A DNA stretch of 64,000 nucleotides from Lewinellaceae bacterium (GCA_020636105.1 JACJYL010000002.1:992001-1056000); one strand, 5' to 3'; positions 34,810 to 44,561 are shown, numbered from the stretch's first letter. The notes: generated by a model from the letters alone, not told the origin. Numbers and translations: made by a program.

Positions 34810-36867
34810 CTACTCCTTCACCATTTCCGCCCGCAACTTTTTGGGGTGCTTTAATAATTTAAAAAATTCGGCGAGGTAGGCTTTATTTTCCTGGATGGTT
34901 TTAGGATTCATATACGTAGCCTGATCGCAAAGAGCATACACTTCTTCTTCAATGGAAAGGAAATAGGCCACTGCCCGGTAAAACTCTTTTTCCGATATCG
35001 GGTAAGAAAAAAAGTATCTTTCATGGACGCTCTTTATGGGAAGGGATTCATGAGGAACAGCGTATTCGTGGCCGACAAATCCCGAATAATCAAAATCATA
35101 CGCAATAGCCGTAGCCCTTTCCATTTCCGGGAGTTTGACCAATTCCAGGTTATGCCGGGTGCGGAGGAACCAATCGGTATTGGAAATCATGTATTGAAAA
35201 AATTCCATATTGACGAAGGATTCCCGATCCATGCCGGAGGCATTTATTTGGGCATTATCCAAAATTCTGGCACTTTTCCTCCTGGCATATTCTTCTTCGT
35301 CTTCTATCAGGAAACCTGTAATCTGAAAATTTTTCTTCTCCTCATCGGTAAGCGTCACCTCTACAAGCTTAGCCCTTAATCCGTTGGAATCTATGAGGGC
35401 GTAAAGATCGTAGCAAAAAAATTCTTTGTAAAGCATTTCCTGTTCGTCTTTATTTTCGCCGCAGGGAAAGACCAGTTTCAATTTATCAAGGGTTTGAAAT
35501 CCAAGTGAATCCAACAGTGGTTTCTCAAAATCGAGTTTCACAGGAGGAAAACGGCACACCAGTTTACGCGTATTGCCCCTGGCGCGCATCCTTGCCGGAA
35601 GACTCAGCAACTCGGCCCCGTTGTGGTCGGATAATTTTACGCCGGCTTCAAAATATTCTTCTGTTTTACTCTTCCTCAACCATTGGCCTACATCCGTTTT
35701 AATATCCAGTCTTGGCAAATAATCAAGGCCGTAGATATAATCAAACAGGCTCTGCCTTACAGGCTTGGGAACATAGGCCATCGCTTTCCTGTTCCCCTCC
35801 ATATTCCCGATAAAAATTTTATCCTTTTCCATGATGAGCAGCTGGCCGCTTTTTCCCAGTTTAATACTGCAATCAATACCAATTATTTTTCCGCCAAAAA
35901 GGGTAGTGATACTGTCCAGACTGGTGTGCCCGATAATAATGGTCTCCTGATCCAGGCCTTTTAAAATATAATTCACACTATCCAGATTGACCCTGGTGCT
36001 GTCAAAATAGCCCCTGTACCATACCGGCCCATCTCCTTTATACAACATGGTCAGATCCCTGTCATTCAAAATATCCGCTGCCGGCTGCCGGAGAATCTTT
36101 GTGCTGAAGGTCTTGTTGACCTTTTTCATGGAGTACCCCATTCTCAAAAAAGAAGGAGAAACCCCTGCATGAACAAATAATTTATGATTGATCGACATGA
36201 TGACCTTTTGACTGGCAATCCAATCTCCCAGGATGGATCCCTTGCGAAAAAACTGGTCGTATGGAACGGTAAAAGCTGCCGAAGTATAATAGTATTTCTT
36301 GTTGACATACCTCAGGTCGCCGTTCAACACCATAATCTCGTGATTGCCGAGTAAAGTATGCACCTTGCCTCCCGCCGCTTCCGCTTCTTTTTGGAGAAAA
36401 AACAAAAACCAAAGGATGTCCAGCACCCTGTCGCCCCGGTCAAAATTGTCCCCATTGACCACAAGGTGTCCTTTTCCAAAAGCCCAATGCATCTCATTAT
36501 CGATCACGCCATGTGCTTTTAATAGCCGGATCAGAATGTCGTATTGACCATGCACATCACTGACGGCAACGACTTTGTCCACCTCATCATAAGAAGTTTT
36601 GTTGTCCGTTTTAAATCCCAGGTCGCTGAGATCCACCACCGGAAGACTATCCCTTTTAAAAAGCCCGGCCTCCTTTTTGGCGATTAAGGAATCGTGCGGC
36701 ACCCCGCGTTCTATCCATTGCAGGTGAAGGCTGTCTTTTTGGTCAAAGATATAAGGGCCGTCAAAATAGCTGGCATTTTTTTGGGCTGGCAATAAGACAG
36801 AGGAAAAAAGAAAAATCAACAGTGGGACTATTGATGCTGGTGCCGGCATTTGATGGCGTGTGTTCAT
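34810..36867 (-). CDS. Metallophosphoesterase joined to a CotH-like C-terminal domain
   Basis: A 685-residue exported protein; signal peptide ends VLLPAQ. Residues about 95-330 are a calcineurin-type metallophosphoesterase with DVHG (104-107), GDNFDRG (139-145), GNHE (174-177) and a late GHTS. Residues about 400-685 look like a CotH-type atypical kinase or its inactive relative: MRARGNTRK, LDKLKLVFPCG, VEVTLTD followed by ITGFLIEDEEE, then NTDWFLRTRHN and IAYDFDYSG. The combination of a phosphatase and a CotH-like fold in one polypeptide is unusual. The phosphatase half is well supported; the CotH call rests on motif order and should be tested with profile searches. Likely periplasmic or surface-located. 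Confidence 0.75.
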   Translation of the reverse strand: MNTRHQMPAPASIVPLLIFLFSSVLLPAQKNASYFDGPYIFDQKDSLHLQWIERGVPHDSLIAKKEAGLFKRDSLPVVDLSDLGFKTDNKTSYDEVDKVVAVSDVHGQYDILIRLLKAHGVIDNEMHWAFGKGHLVVNGDNFDRGDRVLDILWFLFFLQKEAEAAGGKVHTLLGNHEIMVLNGDLRYVNKKYYYTSAAFTVPYDQFFRKGSILGDWIASQKVIMSINHKLFVHAGVSPSFLRMGYSMKKVNKTFSTKILRQPAADILNDRDLTMLYKGDGPVWYRGYFDSTRVNLDSVNYILKGLDQETIIIGHTSLDSITTLFGGKIIGIDCSIKLGKSGQLLIMEKDKIFIGNMEGNRKAMAYVPKPVRQSLFDYIYGLDYLPRLDIKTDVGQWLRKSKTEEYFEAGVKLSDHNGAELLSLPARMRARGNTRKLVCRFPPVKLDFEKPLLDSLGFQTLDKLKLVFPCGENKDEQEMLYKEFFCYDLYALIDSNGLRAKLVEVTLTDEEKKNFQITGFLIEDEEEYARRKSARILDNAQINASGMDRESFVNMEFFQYMISNTDWFLRTRHNLELVKLPEMERATAIAYDFDYSGFVGHEYAVPHESLPIKSVHERYFFSYPISEKEFYRAVAYFLSIEEEVYALCDQATYMNPKTIQENKAYLAEFFKLLKHPKKLRAEMVKE

Positions 36868-37052
36868 TTTCTATAGTTTTTGCTAATCTTACTCTAAAAT
36901 ACATTATTTGAAGCAAAAGGGTTGAGTGCTCGCCAATAAAACAGGCTAAAGCCTTCGAGACAAAAGAGTATAGAAAAGAAAATACTGCCCCGGCAATGCA
37001 CCGAAGTCTTTCTTTCATGCAAAAAACTAAGCGCATGCTTAAAATCAAAATA

Positions 37053-37088
37053 TTACGGGTTGCGGGTTCATGAATCCGCAACCCGTAA
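37053..37088 (-). terminator. Near-perfect palindrome terminating the S41 peptidase gene
   Basis: TTACGGGTTGCGG (37053-37065) is the exact reverse complement of 37076-37088, and the ten-base centre is itself almost palindromic. On the minus strand a T-rich run (ATATTTTGATTTT) follows. It begins 13 bases beyond the peptidase stop codon. Confidence 0.8.
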
Positions 37089-37100
37089 CAAAAATTCAGG

Positions 37101-38762
37101 TCATTCCTTCTCCTCCATCTTCCTCAGCATGTTCCTTGCATTATCGCCCATTTTCCCGTCAGGATTCAGGGAAATGGCCTTATTGTAATAAGCTTTTGCT
37201 TTTTCAAGGTCTCCGGCTTTCCAGTAAGCTTCTGCGAGGCTGTCCCAGGCGTTGGGAGATTCAGGGAAAAACTGTGTGACAAAAGTAAAAATGGCAATGG
37301 CTGTTCCGATATCGCCGCCCTTTAGTACATTGTAGCCCGCTTTGTTGAATTCTCCTTCAAAGTCGAAAAACCGGTACATCGGATCATGGATAATACGTGC
37401 CGCATCCGCTTGCAATTGCTCCATTTTTCCAGTCGTATATAGGTTGGTAAGGTGCTGCATAGGGTCAAGGATGAATTGATCGGCAGAAAAATCCAGCGCT
37501 GCCTGTAATACCGGGTCATAGTTGGTGCGGTAATCTTCGGAACTCACCTCCACAGCAATGTGAGGAGCCGTCCATGGGCCGTTTTCCCATTGCGGTTTAT
37601 CCTGCCACCACGCGTAAGACAAGCGCACAGGAATATTGCTGTTGGGCAAGACCACCTCGCGGTTGTCTCCGTAAAAATTGATATTCTCTCCCGTGGGTTC
37701 GCCAACAAAAATGGCTTCCGTATAATTGCTCAGCTCATTGACCAGGTTCTGGCAGGCAGAAAAGGTGCGCCGCCCGGTGATGACAAATAACTTCCCGGGT
37801 TGATTAATCTTTTCCGTCCGGATGATGCCGGTCACCACTGGTTTGTTTTTGTAGTTGTTGCCTCCACCGTTGAGGCGTACGTCCAGCAGCAGCTTTTCCA
37901 CATCATGTTCCTCTATGAACTTAAAAACTTTATCATAAAAGGTTGGAATATCTTCTGAAGGATCATCCTGGATCTGGCTTTGGCGGACGTAAACGGTTTT
38001 GTATTCCGGAAGGTATTCGTAGAAATAGATTTTTTCAAGATCTTTCAGATACAAGGGCAAATCCCCTTCCTCCCGGGCATCCAGCCATTCCTCCGATCCC
38101 TGAACATAACCGTAATGGCCGGGGAACTTATCCATCGCAATCGCTTTATAGGTCTGCCTAAAGGTAAAGCCTCCTTTTTTAAGCGTCAGCGTCACTTCCG
38201 GTTTCAACTCTTTCATGACTTTTTGGGCATGCAACACTTCCGGGATGCGCAGGTAGTTCAGCCCATAAGCTTTAAAGAACTGGTCATTCTCTGACGGGAA
38301 AGCTGGTTTAACCATTTCCAACACCTCCTCAATGGGTATTCCTTCCACCTCCAGCACCTGTGCTCCGAGGCCGTTATAATAATCCTTTTCCACTCCCTGG
38401 AGGTAGATGCCGTCGCTGAAAGCCATCATATTGAAAGGCACCTGGTGAAATTTAAATCGGTCCTGATCTCCGAAGGAGTATAACCACAGAGCGGTATGGC
38501 CGTAACCGAACAGGGAAACGATCCTTGCAAAGCCCACGATGATCTCATGTTCCTGCATGTCCGGAATTTCCTTGTACAATTTTTCCACTCCGGCATCGAA
38601 ATCGTCAGCCGTCACCTTCTTAAACAAAAAGGAATAATCCTTATGAACCGTATGCTGCAGGAAACGCAGATCCTCTTGCCATTTGTCGGCGGAGATATTG
38701 ACCTGGGCGAAAGAAATAGTGGTTGAAAAGAGTAAAAATAAGAGTAGGGTAAGGTTTTTCAT
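37101..38762 (-). CDS. S41 family peptidase with C-terminal TPRs
   Basis: A 553-residue exported protein; signal peptide ends ISFAQ. A helical N-terminal part (residues about 25-90, WQEDLRFLQHTVHKDYSFLF) is followed by a PDZ-like region (about 110-170, GAQVLEVEGIPIEEVL). The tail-specific protease core includes LLLDVRLNGGGNN, VITGRRTFSACQN and FVGEPTGENINFYG; the candidate nucleophile is the Ser near residue 335. About 120 residues at the C-terminus contain one or two TPR motifs (AWDSLAEAYWKAGDLEKAKA). Probably a periplasmic peptidase; substrate unknown. Confidence 0.88.
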   Translation of the reverse strand: MKNLTLLLFLLFSTTISFAQVNISADKWQEDLRFLQHTVHKDYSFLFKKVTADDFDAGVEKLYKEIPDMQEHEIIVGFARIVSLFGYGHTALWLYSFGDQDRFKFHQVPFNMMAFSDGIYLQGVEKDYYNGLGAQVLEVEGIPIEEVLEMVKPAFPSENDQFFKAYGLNYLRIPEVLHAQKVMKELKPEVTLTLKKGGFTFRQTYKAIAMDKFPGHYGYVQGSEEWLDAREEGDLPLYLKDLEKIYFYEYLPEYKTVYVRQSQIQDDPSEDIPTFYDKVFKFIEEHDVEKLLLDVRLNGGGNNYKNKPVVTGIIRTEKINQPGKLFVITGRRTFSACQNLVNELSNYTEAIFVGEPTGENINFYGDNREVVLPNSNIPVRLSYAWWQDKPQWENGPWTAPHIAVEVSSEDYRTNYDPVLQAALDFSADQFILDPMQHLTNLYTTGKMEQLQADAARIIHDPMYRFFDFEGEFNKAGYNVLKGGDIGTAIAIFTFVTQFFPESPNAWDSLAEAYWKAGDLEKAKAYYNKAISLNPDGKMGDNARNMLRKMEEKE

Positions 38763-39183
38763 AAGTCAGTTTTTCAGGTAAAGATAGGTTTTAAGGGAAA
38801 AAGTTGCAATGTAACATCAAATCAGAGCAAGAGTAAAATACTTCAAACCAATGCAAAATCTTCAAAGATAATGCCCCGGCAAGGTTTTCCATTTGAGGCA
38901 ATTCCCCGTTAAGGGTGGTCAACAGCCCGACGGAATGAAAGGAGATGTTGGGAAATCTTTTAAACAGCTTTATAAAGGATCACGGATAAGGAATCCTATG
39001 GAGAAAAAAGGGTTTAAATAGGTTTATGGTTATACAGCCTCATAAACCTTTTTTACTGTTCATGCTGTTATTTATCATTAAGGTCGAAAGCCCAATGATG
39101 CATAACTGCGGTTATATTATCCATGGTCAAATATAACCCAGAAAAGAATTTTTCACTTCATTACATAACAAATAGAGCGTAAA
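38763..39183. other. Intergenic region with an orphan plus-strand terminator
   Basis: No coding frame is convincing. AGGTTTATG (39020-39028) pairs with CATAAACCT (39041-39049) and is followed by six T: an intrinsic terminator for plus-strand transcription, with no plus-strand gene upstream. It lies about 130 bases before the SGNH hydrolase start, so it could end a small RNA or act as an attenuator for that gene. Confidence 0.6.
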
Positions 39184-39945
39184 ATGTCTAGCCTAAACAA
39201 AATTAAGATTCCTCAATTAGCCCTTATTTTACTAGTCACCTGTTCGGCTTGGTCTGCTTGTTCTGAGAAGCAAGAGGATCCCATAGTACCCACAGAACCT
39301 ATCGATACAGAGGAGCCTATCGACGAGCCTGTTGACACTATGACCACAGATACCTTTACCTATCTGGCATTGGGTGATTCTTATACCATCGGACAAAGTG
39401 TTGAGGCTGAATTGCGGTGGCCCGTTCAACTGAGCAACCGGCTTGGGGAAAATGGCAAATTCATCAGTGAACTCAAAATCATTGCCCAAACCGGATGGAC
39501 GACGGGAAATCTGTTGAATGCCATTGCCAGCCAGAACCCCAAAAATTATGACCTGGTTTCCCTTTTAATCGGGGTCAATAACCAGTACCAGGGATTGTCT
39601 TTCAGTCAATTCCAGACCGAATTTGATTCCCTGCTGAATATATCCCAGGCCCTTGCCAACGGGGAAGACAGGTTTTTTGTGGTCTCTATCCCGGATTACG
39701 GCGTAACACCTTACGGGGCCGGGAATAGTCAGCAAATCGGGGAAGAACTGGACATGTATAATAATTATATGTCGCAAAAATGTTATGCCCAAAACATTCC
39801 TTTTATCAATATTACGGACATCTCCAGGGCGCTGGGAAGTTCAAACGGTGCACTGGCCTTTGATAACCTTCACCCAAGTGGCAGCCAGTATGGTGCATGG
39901 GTAAATAAAATATTACCGGTAGTGATTGATTTGATCGGGGAATAA
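39184..39945 (+). CDS. SGNH/GDSL hydrolase, lipoprotein
   Basis: A 253-residue lipid-anchored esterase-type hydrolase. Lipobox AWSAC (Cys26), then an acidic linker rich in Pro, Glu and Thr. Block I is YLALGDSYTIG with nucleophile Ser66; block III is LLIGVNNQYQG; block V is NLHPSGSQYG with the Asp-x-x-His pair. Members cleave acyl esters of sugars or lipids. Single gene; an orphan terminator lies in its upstream region. Confidence 0.92.
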   Translation: MSSLNKIKIPQLALILLVTCSAWSACSEKQEDPIVPTEPIDTEEPIDEPVDTMTTDTFTYLALGDSYTIGQSVEAELRWPVQLSNRLGENGKFISELKIIAQTGWTTGNLLNAIASQNPKNYDLVSLLIGVNNQYQGLSFSQFQTEFDSLLNISQALANGEDRFFVVSIPDYGVTPYGAGNSQQIGEELDMYNNYMSQKCYAQNIPFINITDISRALGSSNGALAFDNLHPSGSQYGAWVNKILPVVIDLIGE

Positions 39946-40019
39946 TAGAAGTTGTTTGGAGTATTCAATTTTCAAAAATTGACATTTTAAATTGTCCGGT
40001 TTCTTTATAACTAAAACAC

Positions 40020-40027
40020 TACCTTTG
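40020..40027 (+). promoter_or_regulatory. Candidate -7 element TACCTTTG
   Basis: Matches TAnnTTTG and lies 23 bases before the 40051 start. A TTG at 39992 is somewhat too far away (25-base spacer). Confidence 0.3.
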
Positions 40028-40050
40028 GAAAGGTATCCTGTTTTTGATCG

Positions 40051-41058
40051 ATGCCATTTTTTGAACTACACAAACCAATTAAAATGGTATTCAGGAAGAT
40101 CAAGGCATTATTTAACCCGGAGCGCTACCACGGATGGGGCAAAGAGAAAAAATATTTTGAGGGGTGGTATTACAAGGTTATATCTGCTGATGAAAAACAT
40201 GCCTTTGCTTTTATCCCCGGGATTGCCATGGACAAGGCGGGAAATAAGCAGGCCTTTATCCAAATACTGGATGGCAACAAACGGACGGCTGAGTATATAA
40301 AAATCCCGGCAGAAAATTTCACTTCCCGGTCCGATATGTTTAAAACGGAAATTGGGGACAACATTTTTGAAAAAGACTTTATCAAACTCAATTTGCCCGT
40401 CGCCAAAGGAGCATTACATTTTAAAAACCAGGTGCCCTGGCCAAAACAATGGTACTCCCCGGGCATCATGGGTCCCTATTCGTTTGTCCCTTTTATGGAA
40501 TGTTACCACGGAATCCTGAGCATGGACCATGAAATTCAAGGATGGCTGGAAATCAACCAAAAAAAGATAGATTTCAGCGGTGGCCGCGGTTATATGGAAA
40601 AAGATTGGGGGCACTCCTTCCCCAGCGCCTATTTTTGGATGCAATCCAACCATTTCAGTGAAAAAGGGATTTCCCTAAAAGCTTCCGTGGCCAAGATCCC
40701 GTGGCTCGGCAGCTCCTTTGTCGGGTTCATTGCGGGGCTTTATTTCGACGGCCGGCTCATACAATTCACCACCTACAACGGTACCCGCCTGGTCCGTTCC
40801 TATGCGGATGAAAAAACGGTGGAACTCACCATGGAAAATAAAAAATACAGACTCGAAATTGTGGCACATCGAAATGACGCCACGGAACTGGCCTCCCCGA
40901 TTGCCGGATTTATGGATGGCCGCATCAGCGAAAGCATGACTTCCTCCATAACCGCAAAACTGGTCCGCAAAAAAGACAGCCAAACCCTCTTTTCCGATAC
41001 AGGAAACCATGCCGGGTTGGAAGTGGCAGGGTTGATAGAGGAAATTATGGTGGGTTAG
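40051..41058 (+). CDS. Tocopherol cyclase-like family protein
   Basis: A 335-residue protein with the N-terminal RYHGWGKEKKYFEGWYYK and central PGIMGPYSFVPFMECYHGIL, YMEKDWGHSFPSAYFWMQSN, all features of the tocopherol_cycl family. Plant members close the chroman ring of vitamin E; bacterial relatives outside phototrophs have unproven substrates. No signal peptide. A start at 40084 (MVFRKIKALFNPERYH) is also plausible and would remove 11 residues. Single gene; no vitamin E pathway genes nearby. Confidence 0.85.
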   Translation: MPFFELHKPIKMVFRKIKALFNPERYHGWGKEKKYFEGWYYKVISADEKHAFAFIPGIAMDKAGNKQAFIQILDGNKRTAEYIKIPAENFTSRSDMFKTEIGDNIFEKDFIKLNLPVAKGALHFKNQVPWPKQWYSPGIMGPYSFVPFMECYHGILSMDHEIQGWLEINQKKIDFSGGRGYMEKDWGHSFPSAYFWMQSNHFSEKGISLKASVAKIPWLGSSFVGFIAGLYFDGRLIQFTTYNGTRLVRSYADEKTVELTMENKKYRLEIVAHRNDATELASPIAGFMDGRISESMTSSITAKLVRKKDSQTLFSDTGNHAGLEVAGLIEEIMVG

Positions 41059-41128
41059 GCAGTGAATATTTTCCACTAAAGCACAAAATGCAATCTAATT
41101 GTTAAACCTTCAGGTCATTTACCTAACC

Positions 41129-41251
41129 TCACTGCATCATACCTTTCAAATGATCCGCCAAACGCAAAGACAAGGCCACCAGAGTAAGCGTAGGATTAGC
41201 TGCTCCTGAGGTAGTAAAACAGCCGGATCCTGTCGTGCCCACAATAATTCT
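41129..41251 (-). pseudogene. C-terminal remnant of a GMC-type oxidoreductase
   Basis: On the minus strand the reading ends IIVGTTGSGCFTTSGAANPT followed by LTLVALSLRLADHLKGMMQ and a TGA stop. This is the conserved C-terminus of FAD-dependent GMC oxidoreductases (SGAANPTLTxVALxLRLADHL). No start codon or upstream domain remains; beyond 41251 the similarity stops abruptly. The rest of the gene has been lost. Confidence 0.75.
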
Positions 41252-41516
41252 TCTACAAGTAATTTTGATTTACTGGTTTGAAATAGCCGGAATAAAAGAA
41301 TATTATATTTAAAAAAAACAATTGAAAGACATTGGATTCCTTTGGATAACAATATAAGCGTAATCCGTTTTAGAGGAAATTTTTGTGACCATAATTTGTA
41401 AGGCTGTATGGTGACAAAAGACAGGGAGAAATCAATAAAATATAAAGGAATAAGGAAGACACAAAAAATAAGGGATTTCTATGTCTTCCCGATTCAGTGA
41501 ACCTGATCGCTCAAAT

Positions 41517-41693
41517 TTATAACCCTTTAATAAACACTCCCAATAATAGGAATACAAAACCCGCTAACAAAAACCATTCACTATTTCCTGCAATCGCAGG
41601 GCTAATAGATGTGCCAAAAAGTCCTAAAAGAACAAGTACGATACTTATAATAACGGTACTGTTTTTTGGAGCCTGTGCTCGTAATTTACTCAT
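41517..41693 (-). CDS. Small membrane protein (58 residues)
   Basis: Starts MSKLRAQAPKNSTVI and has two hydrophobic segments: about residues 13-30 (IISIVLVLLGLFG) and 40-56 (WFLLAGFVFLLLGVFI), then a TAA stop. The basic N-terminus and short turn suggest a two-helix inner-membrane hairpin. It is short but has clear coding character. It resembles small conserved hypothetical membrane proteins of Bacteroidota; function unknown. Its strand is opposite to the TonB receptor downstream. Confidence 0.7.
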   Translation of the reverse strand: MSKLRAQAPKNSTVIISIVLVLLGLFGTSISPAIAGNSEWFLLAGFVFLLLGVFIKGL

Positions 41694-41926
41694 AATTGTT
41701 TTTTATAGTGAATAGATGGCATTAAAGTTATAGAATAAGTTTGATGTTTTTGAGTTTTCTTGATTTTATTCAAAATCAAATAAGGAAGTTCCAATTTTTT
41801 GTTGCACGGCACTAAAGTTTTTAAAAAATACCGAAAACAGGTAATTTTCAGACTATAACGATCATTTATCCAACTTTTTAGATAATTTTTTTCTAAATTT
41901 TCCTTAAAAGGAAAACCGTTGAGGCA

Positions 41927-41934
41927 TAAATTTG
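41927..41934 (+). promoter_or_regulatory. Candidate -7 element TAAATTTG
   Basis: Perfect TAnnTTTG match 158 bases before the TonB receptor start. It implies a long leader, in which I see no recognisable riboswitch. Confidence 0.35.
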
Positions 41935-42092
41935 CAGTAGAAACCTGATAACAATCCGCACAATTTTTTAAAAAAAACGCGAATTAAGTTAATTTTAGGG
42001 TTGTGCCCCAGTTCACATTATCATAAATTTTGGATAACCGTTCCCCTTCACGCTAAGCCAACATTTCAAAACAGCATAAAAACGAAATAATC

Positions 42093-44435
42093 ATGAGAAC
42101 TTTAACAAGTATTTTAAGTCTGCTATTCTTCTTCTTTTCTACCAGCTCCTTTGCTCAAAATCCTACCCAATCCATATTTGGGACAGTCAAAGACAAAGAC
42201 ACAAAAGAACTACTCATCGGAGCTACTGTTTCGATTATAGGCAGTGACCCGATCATTGGAACCACCGTTGATTTTGACGGCAAGTTTGAACTTCAGGATA
42301 TTCCTGTCGGCAGAGTACAAATAAAATGTTCTTACGTCGGTTACCAGGACTACCTTTCAGATCCTTTTTTATTGAATTCTGCCAAAGCAGCTGAATTATC
42401 CATTGAATTAATTCAGTCTGCGGTAACGATAGAGGGAGCGGTGGTTGTAGCCAAAAAATTTGGTAATGAACCCTTAAATGAAGTATCCATTCTTTCTGCC
42501 CGCTCTTTTTCAGTGGAAGAAACACAGCGGTACGCAGCCAGTGCCAACGACCCGGGCAGAATGGTTCAGGGTTTTCCGGGGGTACAGCCCTCCCGGGATA
42601 ACCGGAGTGACATTATCATCCGGGGTAACTCAGGAATAGGTATGTTATGGCGTCTGGAAGGCGTTGACATCCCGAATCCCAACCATTTTGCCCGAAAGGG
42701 AAATTCAGGTGGGGGGATTACGATCTTCAGTGTCAGTATGTTGAGCAATTCCGATTTTTCCACAGCAGCATTCCCTTCCGAATACGGGAATGCCACCAGT
42801 GGCGTTTTTGACATTAAATTCCGGAAAGGAGCTACACGACAAAGCCACCATACTTTTCGGGCAGGGCTGCTAGGGTTAGACTATAGTACAGAAGGCCCCA
42901 TTAACAAAAACACCGAGTCCAGTTACCTCGTCAATTATCGTTATTCCACTTTGGGCATTTTAAATAAAATGGGATTACATCTGGTCGGCCCCCGGGTAGA
43001 TAATACTTTCCAGGATTTGTCTTTCAATTTGAATTTTCCCTCAAAAGATAAAAAGAATCTCTTAACCATCTGGGGAATGGGTGGATTGAGTGTTGAACAG
43101 GTCAACCCGGTGGAAGATCAGCAAGAATGGAAATCATTTGATGATTATTATACCCGCTATTTCACTTCAGATATGGGAACGGTAGGAATGACCTATTCCC
43201 TGCCCGCAGGAAAAGACGCATTCTGGAAAACCAATGTGGCTTTCATGGGACAAAAAATATTATACCAAAATGACACCCTTGACAGTTCGCTCAAAGAATT
43301 TTTGGTAAACGACGAGCTTTACAAAGAAAGCAGGATCGTTATTTCTTCTTATTGGAATAAAAGATTCACGCCAAAAATCGGTTTGAAAACGGGGATTATT
43401 TTTAGCCAAATCAACTACGATCTTTTCAGGGAAACCTTAGGAGACAATACTTTGATCAACTCCACTGGCGGCACCCAACTGGCGCAGGCTTATGTCCAGT
43501 TTCGGTTTCGCCCAAGTGACCGGCTCACCATTAATGCCGGCGGACACGCCACCTATCTCACTCTGAACAAAAAAAGTGCGCTGGAACCACGATTGGGGGT
43601 AAAATATCAAATTACGAAACAACACGCCCTCATGGCGGCCTGGGGCATGCACAGCAAAATGTTGCCCATCGGGAACTATTTCACCCAAATAAACGGTCAG
43701 TTGCCAAATATTGATGCCAATTTTTTACGGTCGAATCAGTTGGTGATTGGTTATAATTACCTCCCGGGCAACAACTGGAAAATTAACATCGAAGCCTATA
43801 GGCAAAAAATGACGGATGTGCCGGTTGCCAAAACCGCGGGCAGTTCCTGGAGTATTTTGAATACCATCGACGGGTTTGCAAAATATGAGTTAGTCAACAC
43901 CGGTACAGGCAAAAACATAGGGCTTGATTTGTCGGTTGAAAAAGCCTTTGACAATGGTACCTTTATTTTGGTTTCCGGTTCTGTTTTCGATTCAAAATAT
44001 ACCGATGCCTCCGGAAGGGAATTCTCTACGATTTTTGACAGCGGGTATGCGGCAACAGGCATGGGAGGTAAGGAATGGACTACCTCAAAAGGGAATATCT
44101 GGGCTTTAAGTGTCAAGGGACTTTACAATGGAGGGCAAAGATTAACCCCTCTTTTAGCAGGAGGTACTGTTTCCCGCTATTCACAAGACCCCGAATTGGA
44201 TGAATCCAAAGCTTTCACCGAACAGGTTCAGGATTATGTCCGGGCTGATTTGAGATTCTCCTTCCGGAAAAATAACCCGAATTCCGCCTGGTCCCTGGCA
44301 CTGGATGTTCAAAACTTCATCAACCACAAAAATATTGATGCGCTCAACAGGAATTACGATCCCGACTTAAACGCATGGGTTTATCGCGAACAGGCTGGAC
44401 TGACACCTATATTGAGTTTCCAGATTGATTTTTAA
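42093..44435 (+). CDS. TonB-dependent receptor with carboxypeptidase-regulatory domain
   Basis: A 780-residue outer-membrane receptor. Signal peptide ends SSFAQ. Residues about 28-115 form the CarboxypepD_reg-like domain (IFGTVKDKDTKELLIGATVS, FDGKFELQDIPVG, CSYVGYQDY). The plug follows (SANDPGRMVQGFPGVQPSRD, NRSDIIIRGNSGIGMLWRLE, FPSEYGNATSGVFDIKFRKG). The rest is a 22-strand-type barrel ending ILSFQIDF. It is not paired with a SusD gene and lacks the SusC TonB-linked motif, so it is more likely a peptide- or metal-type receptor than a glycan importer; substrate unknown. Confidence 0.9.
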   Translation: MRTLTSILSLLFFFFSTSSFAQNPTQSIFGTVKDKDTKELLIGATVSIIGSDPIIGTTVDFDGKFELQDIPVGRVQIKCSYVGYQDYLSDPFLLNSAKAAELSIELIQSAVTIEGAVVVAKKFGNEPLNEVSILSARSFSVEETQRYAASANDPGRMVQGFPGVQPSRDNRSDIIIRGNSGIGMLWRLEGVDIPNPNHFARKGNSGGGITIFSVSMLSNSDFSTAAFPSEYGNATSGVFDIKFRKGATRQSHHTFRAGLLGLDYSTEGPINKNTESSYLVNYRYSTLGILNKMGLHLVGPRVDNTFQDLSFNLNFPSKDKKNLLTIWGMGGLSVEQVNPVEDQQEWKSFDDYYTRYFTSDMGTVGMTYSLPAGKDAFWKTNVAFMGQKILYQNDTLDSSLKEFLVNDELYKESRIVISSYWNKRFTPKIGLKTGIIFSQINYDLFRETLGDNTLINSTGGTQLAQAYVQFRFRPSDRLTINAGGHATYLTLNKKSALEPRLGVKYQITKQHALMAAWGMHSKMLPIGNYFTQINGQLPNIDANFLRSNQLVIGYNYLPGNNWKINIEAYRQKMTDVPVAKTAGSSWSILNTIDGFAKYELVNTGTGKNIGLDLSVEKAFDNGTFILVSGSVFDSKYTDASGREFSTIFDSGYAATGMGGKEWTTSKGNIWALSVKGLYNGGQRLTPLLAGGTVSRYSQDPELDESKAFTEQVQDYVRADLRFSFRKNNPNSAWSLALDVQNFINHKNIDALNRNYDPDLNAWVYREQAGLTPILSFQIDF

Positions 44436-44561
44436 CCTTGGGAAATGCTGAGGATACGAAAATAAACAGCGAAGGCAGATAAGAAAGGGGTTGTGTAAAA
44501 AGTATAAAAATCTTTTAAATTACATGATTATTTAATAATGCTGTTTATGAAGCAAGAGCCC

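Noticed and set aside
37053..37088. Long palindrome as a regulatory operator
   Set aside because: It lies 13 bases past a stop codon with a T-rich run on the same strand, so a terminator is the simpler reading.
41146..41352. 68-residue minus-strand frame
   Set aside because: It is the wrong frame over the GMC oxidoreductase remnant, which reads correctly in another frame.
42093..44435. SusC/SusD glycan-uptake pair
   Set aside because: No SusD-like gene follows and the receptor lacks the SusC-type extended signature.
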